Source: Bacillus gaemokensis (GTDB lineage: Bacteria > Bacillota > Bacilli > Bacillales > Bacillaceae_G). Taken from it: a stretch of 48,905 bases of DNA. Under the pieces are notes generated by a model that was given only the letters and a program-made list of their open reading frames with translations, was not told the DNA's origin and did no database searches. Made by a program: the position numbers and the translations under genes. The DNA is taken from NCBI RefSeq assembly GCF_001590835.1, contig NZ_LTAQ01000018.1, positions 1 through 48,905 on the forward strand. The letters are read 5' to 3'. Shown here piece by piece: positions 42,486-48,905 of this stretch. Numbering within the stretch: the stretch's first letter is position 1; every line of letters starts with the position of its first letter.

Positions 42486-42490
42486 GAGAA

Positions 42491-43078
42491 ATGATATTGA
42501 TGATTGATAATTACGATTCTTTTACATTTAATTTAGTGCAGTTTCTTGGAGAACTTGGACAAGAGCTCGTTGTTAAGCGTAATGATGAAGTTACAATTTC
42601 AGATATTGAACGGATGAAACCAGACTTTTTAATGATTTCACCAGGGCCTTGTAGCCCGAATGAGGCTGGTATAAGTATGGATGTTATTAGGCATTTTGCA
42701 GGGGAAATCCCGATTTTTGGAGTTTGTCTTGGTCATCAATCGATTGCGCAAGTGTTTGGAGGTGATGTTGTTCGTGCAGAACGTTTGATGCATGGGAAAA
42801 CTTCGCTGATGCATCATGATGGTAAAACGATTTTTGCAGACATCCCAAATCCTTTTACGGCAACGCGCTATCATTCTCTTATTGTTAAAACAGAAACATT
42901 GCCAGAATGCTTAGAAGTAACATCATGGACAGAAGAGGGAGAAATTATGGCGCTTCGTCATAAAACATTGCCGATTGAAGGGGTGCAATTTCACCCAGAG
43001 TCCATTATGACTTCGCATGGAAAAGAGTTACTGCAAAACTTTATTCGCAGCTATAGCCCGAGCGTACCGTTATGTTAA
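42491..43078 (+). CDS. pabA: Aminodeoxychorismate/anthranilate synthase glutamine amidotransferase
   Basis: PabA frees ammonia from glutamine for PabB; in Bacillus the same subunit also serves anthranilate synthase (TrpG role). It is a class I amidotransferase with nucleophile C79 in GVCLGHQ and the His-Glu pair in VQFHPES near 168-170. The ATG at 42491 follows AGGTGA and gives 195 aa. TRAP control is known for B. subtilis pabA, but the few (G/T)AG triplets here do not form a TRAP site. It overlaps pabC by seven bases. Confidence 0.95.
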   Translation: MILMIDNYDSFTFNLVQFLGELGQELVVKRNDEVTISDIERMKPDFLMISPGPCSPNEAGISMDVIRHFAGEIPIFGVCLGHQSIAQVFGGDVVRAERLMHGKTSLMHHDGKTIFADIPNPFTATRYHSLIVKTETLPECLEVTSWTEEGEIMALRHKTLPIEGVQFHPESIMTSHGKELLQNFIRSYSPSVPLC

Positions 43079-43944
43079 TTTATGTGAACGGTGCATATGT
43101 AGAAGCGAGTGAGGCGAAAATCTCTCCTTATGATCATGGATATTTATATGGATTAGGCGTTTTTGAGACCTTTCGTATTTATAATGGACATCCACTTCTA
43201 TTAGATGACCATTATGAGCGTTTAATGGAGTCTCTCTCTGCACTGCAAATCGAGTGGACGATGACCAAAGATGACGTGCTACGCATTTTGCAGGACTTGC
43301 TTATAAGGAATGGATTGGATCACGCCTATATTCGTTTTAATGTATCTGCGGGTATGGGGGAAATAGGGTTGCAAACAGAGACATATGAGCGCCCTTCCAT
43401 TATTGTGTTTATAAAGTCATTAACAGCTCCGGGTGAGGTAATAGAAAAAGAAGGTGTTATTTTGGAGCAAAAGCGCAATACGCCGGAAGGAGCGTACCGT
43501 TTAAAATCTCATCATTATTTAAATAACATTTTAGGGAAACGTGAAATTGGGAATGTTGCAAATAAAGAAGGGATTTTCTTTACAGAAGAAGGTTATGTAG
43601 CCGAGGGAATTGTTTCGAATATCTTTTGGGTAAAAGAAGGGGTATTATATACGCCTTCGCTTGAGACGGGAATTTTAAATGGGATTACTCGTGCGTTTAT
43701 TATAAAGATTGCTGAAATATTAGATATGCAAGTGGAAGAAGGTTTCTTTATAAAAGAGGAGCTACTTTCTGCAGATGAGGTATTTGTAACGAATTCTATT
43801 CAAGAAATTGTACCTCTTTTTCAGATAGAAGGAAGAGCTTTTCCGGGTAAAGAAGGCGAGGTTACAAAGCGTCTAATGTGTGTATATGAAACCCATAGAG
43901 AAAAGCTATGTAGCCGAAATGAATTGCGAAGAGGAGATGTGTAG
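43072..43944 (+). CDS. pabC: Aminodeoxychorismate lyase
   Basis: PabC releases pyruvate from aminodeoxychorismate to give p-aminobenzoate. It is a fold-type IV PLP enzyme with PLP lysine K145 in [10 protein letters not shown] and the signatures [15 protein letters not shown] and EGIVSNIFW. The length is 290 aa. The ATG lies within the last codons of pabA, which suggests coupled translation. Confidence 0.94.
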   Translation: MLIYVNGAYVEASEAKISPYDHGYLYGLGVFETFRIYNGHPLLLDDHYERLMESLSALQIEWTMTKDDVLRILQDLLIRNGLDHAYIRFNVSAGMGEIGLQTETYERPSIIVFIKSLTAPGEVIEKEGVILEQKRNTPEGAYRLKSHHYLNNILGKREIGNVANKEGIFFTEEGYVAEGIVSNIFWVKEGVLYTPSLETGILNGITRAFIIKIAEILDMQVEEGFFIKEELLSADEVFVTNSIQEIVPLFQIEGRAFPGKEGEVTKRLMCVYETHREKLCSRNELRRGDV

Positions 43945-43945
43945 T

Positions 43946-44779
43946 GTGAAGTGGAATTATGATTTGCGCTGCGGCGAATATACATTAGATTTAAATGCAA
44001 AGACGTTAATCATGGGTATTTTAAATGTTACACCAGATTCGTTCTCGGATGGCGGAAGTTATAATGAGGTGGAAGCGGCTGTGCGTCATGCGCGAGAAAT
44101 GGTGAGTGAGGGTGCGGATATTATCGATATCGGCGGGGAATCAACACGTCCTGGCTTTGCGAAAGTTTCGGTGGAAGAAGAGATAGGGCGCGTGATTCCG
44201 ATAATTCAAGCGGTTTCCAAAGAAGTGAAAGTACCTATTTCTATTGATACATATAAAGCGGAAGTGGCTAAGCAAGCAGTCGAGGCAGGTGCTCATATTA
44301 TTAATGATATTTGGGGAGCGAAGGCAGAACCGAAGATTGCAGAAGTTGCAGCTCATTATAATGTCCCAATTATTTTAATGCATAATCGTGATAATACAAA
44401 TTACCGCAATCTTATGGCCGATATGATTACGGATTTATATGAGAGTGTTAAAATTGCAAAAGATGCGGGTGTACCTGATGAAAATATTATTTTAGATCCA
44501 GGTATCGGTTTTGCGAAGACACCAGAACAGAACCTAGAGGCGATGCGCAATTTAGAAAAGTTAAATGTATTAGGATATCCAGTTCTTCTCGCAACTTCGA
44601 GAAAATCATTTATCGGTCATGTTTTAGACTTGCCGGTAGAGGAACGTGTAGAAGGAACTGGGGCATCGGTGTGCCTTGGTATTGAAAAAGGTTGTGAAAT
44701 GATTCGTGTTCATGATGTAAAGGAAATGGTTCGTATGGCGAAGATGATGGATGCGATGCTTGGTAAGGGGGAAAAGTAA
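43946..44779 (+). CDS. folP: Dihydropteroate synthase
   Basis: FolP (Sul) joins p-aminobenzoate with hydroxymethyl-dihydropterin pyrophosphate and is the sulfonamide target. The motifs ILNVTPDSFSDGG, GGESTRPG, SIDTYKAEVA, LMHNRD, DPGIGFAKT and TSRKSFIG are all present. I chose the GTG at 43946, one base after the pabC stop, with GAGGAG nine bases upstream; this gives 277 aa. Confidence 0.95.
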   Translation: MKWNYDLRCGEYTLDLNAKTLIMGILNVTPDSFSDGGSYNEVEAAVRHAREMVSEGADIIDIGGESTRPGFAKVSVEEEIGRVIPIIQAVSKEVKVPISIDTYKAEVAKQAVEAGAHIINDIWGAKAEPKIAEVAAHYNVPIILMHNRDNTNYRNLMADMITDLYESVKIAKDAGVPDENIILDPGIGFAKTPEQNLEAMRNLEKLNVLGYPVLLATSRKSFIGHVLDLPVEERVEGTGASVCLGIEKGCEMIRVHDVKEMVRMAKMMDAMLGKGEK

Positions 44780-45142
44780 TTGGATAAAATTTATATCCAT
44801 GATATGGAATTTTACGGTTATCATGGAGTGTTCCCGGAAGAGAATAAATTAGGACAAAGGTTTAAAGTGGATTTAACAGTAGAGTTGGATTTGAAACAAG
44901 CGGGTGAAAGTGACAACTTAGAGTATTCGGTAAACTATGGGGAGCTCTTTGATTTGTGTAGACAAGTGGTAGAGGATCAAACATATAAGCTTGTAGAAAG
45001 TATAGCGGAAAATATAGCGGCGAATATATTGAAGCAATATGTAAGTATTTTACGATGTACAGTAAAAGTCGTTAAACCGGATCCGCCAATACCGGGGCAT
45101 TACCGTGCTGTAGCGGTAGAAATTACGAGAGACCGGCCATGA
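44780..45142 (+). CDS. folB: Dihydroneopterin aldolase
   Basis: FolB cleaves dihydroneopterin to 6-hydroxymethyl-dihydropterin and glycolaldehyde. The family signatures YGYHGVFPEE near 12-21 and the VKVVKPDPPIPGHY end are visible. Translation starts with TTG directly after the folP stop, with a G-rich site (AAGGGGG) upstream. The length is 120 aa. Its stop overlaps the folK start by four bases. Confidence 0.95.
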   Translation: MDKIYIHDMEFYGYHGVFPEENKLGQRFKVDLTVELDLKQAGESDNLEYSVNYGELFDLCRQVVEDQTYKLVESIAENIAANILKQYVSILRCTVKVVKPDPPIPGHYRAVAVEITRDRP

Positions 45143-45654
45143 AGAATATAGCGTACATTGCGTTGGGATCAAATATTGGTAATCGTTATACCTATTTAAT
45201 ACAGGCAGTTGAGTTATTGAATAAAAACTCTTGTATTCAGGTGGAAGACATTTCTTCTATATATGAAACTGATCCAGTTGGATATACAGATCAAAATCGC
45301 TTTTTAAATCTAGTCATAAAAATTTCTACCAATTTATCACCGCAAGAATTATTGAAAGTAACACAAAAAGCTGAGGGTGATTTAGGAAGAAAAAGGGAAA
45401 TCAGGTGGGGTCCGCGAACCATCGACCTTGACATTTTGCTCTATAATCAAGAAAATATTGAAGCAGAGAATCTTATTGTTCCGCATCCGCGGATGTTCGA
45501 AAGAGCTTTTGTTATCGTTCCGTTGTTAGAGATTAATCGAGATATAAAACAAAACATTTCACGTTCACAGGTAGATGAAATGAAAAGGCGAGAGGGAGTA
45601 ACGGTATGGAAGCAGAAAAATGGGGAAGACGCATTCGTGCATTTCGGAAGTTAA
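45139..45654 (+). CDS. folK: 6-hydroxymethyl-7,8-dihydropterin pyrophosphokinase
   Basis: FolK (HPPK) activates hydroxymethyl-dihydropterin with ATP for FolP. It opens with AYIALGSNIGNR and carries the signature RWGPRTIDLDILLY with the metal-binding aspartates, then HPRMFERAFVIVPL. The length is 171 aa. Its last 49 bases also encode the start of yazB in another frame. Confidence 0.95.
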   Translation: MKNIAYIALGSNIGNRYTYLIQAVELLNKNSCIQVEDISSIYETDPVGYTDQNRFLNLVIKISTNLSPQELLKVTQKAEGDLGRKREIRWGPRTIDLDILLYNQENIEAENLIVPHPRMFERAFVIVPLLEINRDIKQNISRSQVDEMKRREGVTVWKQKNGEDAFVHFGS

Positions 45655-45809
45655 AAGGTTATACGCAAGAAGGTTTTGCGAAAGAATTAGGGGTATCTGT
45701 ATCTGTTTTAGGAGAAGTTGAGAGAGGGAATAGAGCTCCTTCTCAAGATTTTGTAGTAGAAGTTGCGAAGACATTGAACGTTTCATTAGACGAATTAATG
45801 CCAAAGTGA
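45606..45809 (+). CDS. yazB: Small HTH (XRE-family) regulator YazB
   Basis: This 67-aa protein is a single Cro/C1-type helix-turn-helix domain (LKGYTQEGFAKELGVSVSVL, EVERGNRAPS) without a sensor part. It overlaps folK by 49 bases, yet GAGGGAG stands eight bases before the ATG, and the same gene occurs at this place in B. subtilis, so it is real. Its target is unknown; position suggests a link to the folate cluster. It ends just before dusB. Confidence 0.88.
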   Translation: MEAEKWGRRIRAFRKLKGYTQEGFAKELGVSVSVLGEVERGNRAPSQDFVVEVAKTLNVSLDELMPK

Positions 45810-45832
45810 AGATAAAGGAAGGGGGTAGTCGT

Positions 45833-46831
45833 GTGTTAAAGATTGCAAACATTGAAATGAAAAATCCGGTTGTGCTAGCACCGATGGCTGGAGTGTGTAA
45901 CTCTGCATTCCGTTTAACAGTAAAGGAATTTGGTGCAGGTCTAGTGTGTGCTGAAATGGTAAGTGATAAGGCGATTTTATTTAATAACCAAAAAACATTA
46001 GATATGTTATATATCGATGAGAGAGAGAAGCCACTAAGTTTACAAATTTTTGGTGGTGAGAAAGACACTCTTGTTGGTGCTGCGAAATATGTGGACAAAA
46101 ATACAACAGCGGATATCATCGATATTAATATGGGTTGCCCGGTTCCGAAAATTACAAAGTGTGATGCAGGAGCGAAATGGCTTTTAGACCCAGACAAAGT
46201 GTATGAAATGGTAGCGGCAGTTGTAGATGCTGTTGAGAAACCAGTGACAGTTAAAATGCGTATTGGTTGGGATGAAGATCACATTTTCGCGATTGAAAAT
46301 GCTAGAGCTGTTGAACGTGCTGGTGGCCAAGCGGTAGCGGTTCATGGCCGTACGCGTGTTCAAATGTATGAAGGGAAAGCAGATTGGGATATCATTAAGC
46401 AAGTAAAACAATCTGTAAACATTCCGGTTATCGGAAATGGTGACGTAGAAACACCTCAAGATGCAAAACGTATGCTTGATGAAGTTGGTGTAGATGGTGT
46501 TATGATTGGCCGAGCGGCTCTTGGTAACCCGTGGATGATTTATCGTACGGTGAAGTATTTAGAAACAGGGGAATTAATGCCAGAACCAACAGTACGAGAA
46601 AAAATAGATGTATGTATGCTGCACTTGGATCGTCTTATTGATTTGAAGAATGAAGATGTAGCAGTAAGAGAGATGAGAAAACATGCAGCTTGGTATTTAA
46701 AAGGTGTTCGTGGTAATGCAAGAGTACGTAACGCAATTAATACGTGCAATACGCGAGAAGACCTTGCTTCATTATTAGGGACATTTGTAGAAGAAGTAGA
46801 AGCAAAACAAAAAACAATTTACGTTGGTTAA
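45833..46831 (+). CDS. dusB: tRNA-dihydrouridine synthase
   Basis: This flavoenzyme reduces uridines in tRNA (B. subtilis DusB/YacF). FMN-binding LAPMAGVCNSAFR is at 15-27, the catalytic cysteine is C102 in NMGCPVPKI, and VHGRTRVQMYEG and GNGDVETPQDA follow. I chose the GTG at 45833 with GGAAGGGGG seven bases upstream; it gives 332 aa and aligns with B. subtilis, while an in-frame ATG at 45806 precedes that site. Confidence 0.94.
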   Translation: MLKIANIEMKNPVVLAPMAGVCNSAFRLTVKEFGAGLVCAEMVSDKAILFNNQKTLDMLYIDEREKPLSLQIFGGEKDTLVGAAKYVDKNTTADIIDINMGCPVPKITKCDAGAKWLLDPDKVYEMVAAVVDAVEKPVTVKMRIGWDEDHIFAIENARAVERAGGQAVAVHGRTRVQMYEGKADWDIIKQVKQSVNIPVIGNGDVETPQDAKRMLDEVGVDGVMIGRAALGNPWMIYRTVKYLETGELMPEPTVREKIDVCMLHLDRLIDLKNEDVAVREMRKHAAWYLKGVRGNARVRNAINTCNTREDLASLLGTFVEEVEAKQKTIYVG

Positions 46832-46852
46832 GAGGGAAGTGTGAAGGAGTGA

Positions 46853-46881
46853 TTGACATTCTTTCGCTCGCTTCCTATAAT
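46853..46881 (+). promoter_or_regulatory. Perfect-consensus sigma-A promoter between dusB and lysS
   Basis: TTGACA (46853-46858) and TATAAT (46876-46881) stand exactly 17 bp apart. The predicted start near 46888 lies only about 11 bases before the stem of a strong terminator. Confidence 0.8.
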
Positions 46882-46898
46882 TACGTGAAAGTAACAAG

Positions 46899-46927
46899 AA
46901 CTGCCAGTATGCTACTGGCAGTTTTTC
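46899..46927 (+). terminator. Terminator between dusB and lysS
   Basis: A perfect 11-bp stem (AACTGCCAGTA/TACTGGCAGTT) with a 3-base loop is followed by T residues. It can end dusB messages or act as an attenuator for transcripts started at 46888. Confidence 0.93.
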
Positions 46928-46930
46928 TAG

Positions 46931-46960
46931 TTGGATAGAAAATGATATACTGTATATATT
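46931..46960 (+). promoter_or_regulatory. Second possible lysS promoter, behind the terminator
   Basis: TTGGAT (46931-46936) has TATATA at 16 bp (46953-46958) or TATATT at 18 bp (46955-46960). The start would lie about 30 bases before lysS. Confidence 0.5.
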
Positions 46961-46974
46961 GTAAAATTTAATAG

Positions 46975-48493
<1,519 letters not shown>

Positions 48494-48495
<2 letters not shown>

Positions 48496-48527
48496 GCTTT
48501 GGAGATTTTTCCAAAGCTTTTCTTTTT
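48494..48527 (+). terminator. Terminator behind lysS
   Basis: A 9-bp stem (AAGCTTTGG/CCAAAGCTT) with an 8-base loop is followed by a T-rich tract. It starts in the stop codon. Confidence 0.88.
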
Positions 48528-48656
48528 TGTTATTGTGCATTTGTGTGGGTGATCTAAAGATACGCATTACTATATAGAAGAAAGGTATCCCGGTATAGGA
48601 GATTGATACTGTTTTTATGCTTTTTCACTTGGTTAAAAATTTTATTAAAAAAACTA

Positions 48657-48685
48657 TTGCATTTTAATAAGTGAACTGGTATATT
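48657..48685 (+). promoter_or_regulatory. rRNA operon promoter P1
   Basis: TTGCAT (48657-48662) and TATATT (48680-48685) are 17 bp apart, with an A/T-rich stretch upstream that can serve as an UP element. Confidence 0.72.
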
Positions 48686-48752
48686 TATATTCGTTGCCAC
48701 GAAAGGCAGCGCAGGAAATGAACAAAAACAGCTTTTTAAATAAAAAAAGTTG

Positions 48753-48781
48753 TTGACTAAAATATAACAAAATGTTATATT
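48753..48781 (+). promoter_or_regulatory. rRNA operon promoter P2
   Basis: TTGACT (48753-48758) and TATATT (48776-48781) are 17 bp apart and 96 bp behind P1, the tandem layout usual for Bacillus rRNA operons. Confidence 0.82.
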
Positions 48782-48807
48782 GATAAAGTCGCTTCGGCGG
48801 CAAATGA

Positions 48808-48825
48808 GTTCTTTGAAAACTGAAC
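48808..48825 (+). promoter_or_regulatory. boxA-like antitermination site in the rRNA leader
   Basis: GTTCTTTGAAAACTGAAC lies between P2 and the 16S start and resembles the boxA region of Bacillus rRNA leaders. A small GTCGC-TTCG-GCGGC hairpin stands just before it. Confidence 0.55.
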
Positions 48826-48880
48826 GAAACAAACAATGTGCAACGTCAATTTTTATTTTTATGATGCTAGACAAACTAAC

Positions 48881-48905
48881 TTTATTGGAGAGTTTGATCC
48901 TGGCT
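48881..48905 (+). rRNA. 16S ribosomal RNA, 5' end (partial)
   Basis: The last 25 bases contain GGAGAGTTTGATCCTGGCT, the universal bacterial 16S start, preceded by TTTATT as in Bacillus. The rest lies outside the window. The 353 bases between the lysS terminator and this point hold only the rRNA promoters and leader. Confidence 0.95.

Noticed and set aside
42455-42490. TRAP-binding site at the pabA ribosome site, as in B. subtilis
   Set aside because: Only about three (G/T)AG triplets are present with irregular spacing; a TRAP site needs nine or more at 2-3 base intervals.
45565-46197. 210-aa open frame on the minus strand
   Set aside because: It lies fully across folK, yazB and dusB, which have clear family signatures on the + strand; it has no ribosome site and a Ser/Phe/Leu-rich composition typical of antisense shadows.
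48554-48874. 106-aa open frame on the minus strand before the 16S rRNA
   Set aside because: It runs antisense through the tandem rRNA promoters and leader, has no recognisable domain and is an artefact of AT-rich DNA.

Overview
The window is a core, origin-proximal piece of a low-GC Bacillus chromosome, most like the Bacillus cereus group. Protein sequences, gene order and sporulation signals match the csfB-to-lysS stretch of Bacillus subtilis, and many start sites and lengths fit B. cereus-group orthologues (IspE 289 aa, Mfd 1176 aa, TilS 476 aa, CoaX 262 aa; recalled from memory, not searched). It runs from the 3' end of a 5S rRNA to the 5' end of a 16S rRNA, so it fills the space between two co-directional rRNA operons. 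Every protein gene except abrB reads on the + strand. I found no insertion sequence, prophage, CRISPR array, toxin-antitoxin pair or foreign island.

Layout. 1-7.1 kb: csfB (Gin), a YaaO-type decarboxylase, tmk, holB, ricT, yabA, a TrmN6-type methyltransferase, yazA, rsmI, then abrB on the opposite strand with a promoter and two tandem Spo0A boxes. 7.5-16 kb: metG, a TatD nuclease, a small orphan reading frame, rnmV-ksgA, yabG (sigma-K promoter), veg, sspF (sigma-G promoter), ispE, purR. 16-25 kb: ridA, spoVG (sigma-H promoter), glmU, prs, pth, fin (sigma-F/G promoter), mfd, spoVT (probable sigma-G promoter). 25-31 kb: yabM, yabN, rqcP, yabP, yabQ, divIC, yabR, tRNA-Met and tRNA-Glu. 31-38 kb: spoIIE (21-bp-spaced promoter), tilS-hpt, ftsH, a structured dispersed repeat. 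38-48.5 kb: coaX, hslO, cysK, the folate cluster pabB-pabA-pabC-folP-folB-folK with yazB and dusB, then lysS and the P1/P2 promoters of the next rRNA operon.

How it works together. Translation and replication genes (tmk, holB, yabA, metG, lysS, ksgA, rsmI, rnmV, pth, tilS, dusB, rqcP, rRNA, tRNA) mix with nucleotide, folate, isoprenoid and cell-wall precursor genes (prs, hpt, purR, pab/fol, ispE, glmU) and a large set of sporulation genes. Sporulation signals visible in the DNA cover successive stages: Spo0A (abrB, spoIIE), sigma-H (spoVG), sigma-F/G (fin, sspF, spoVT) and sigma-K (yabG).

Compared with the known B. subtilis order, several genes are absent from their expected places: xpaC-yaaN, yaaQ(darA)-yaaR, yabE, ctc, yabS-yabT and yacD. 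The unexplained parts are small: two related copies of a structured repeat (37.9 kb and, degenerate, 25.1 kb), an orphan frame at 10.5 kb, long hairpins before ridA and spoVT, and a perfect-consensus promoter firing straight into a terminator before lysS. I see no new multi-gene system.
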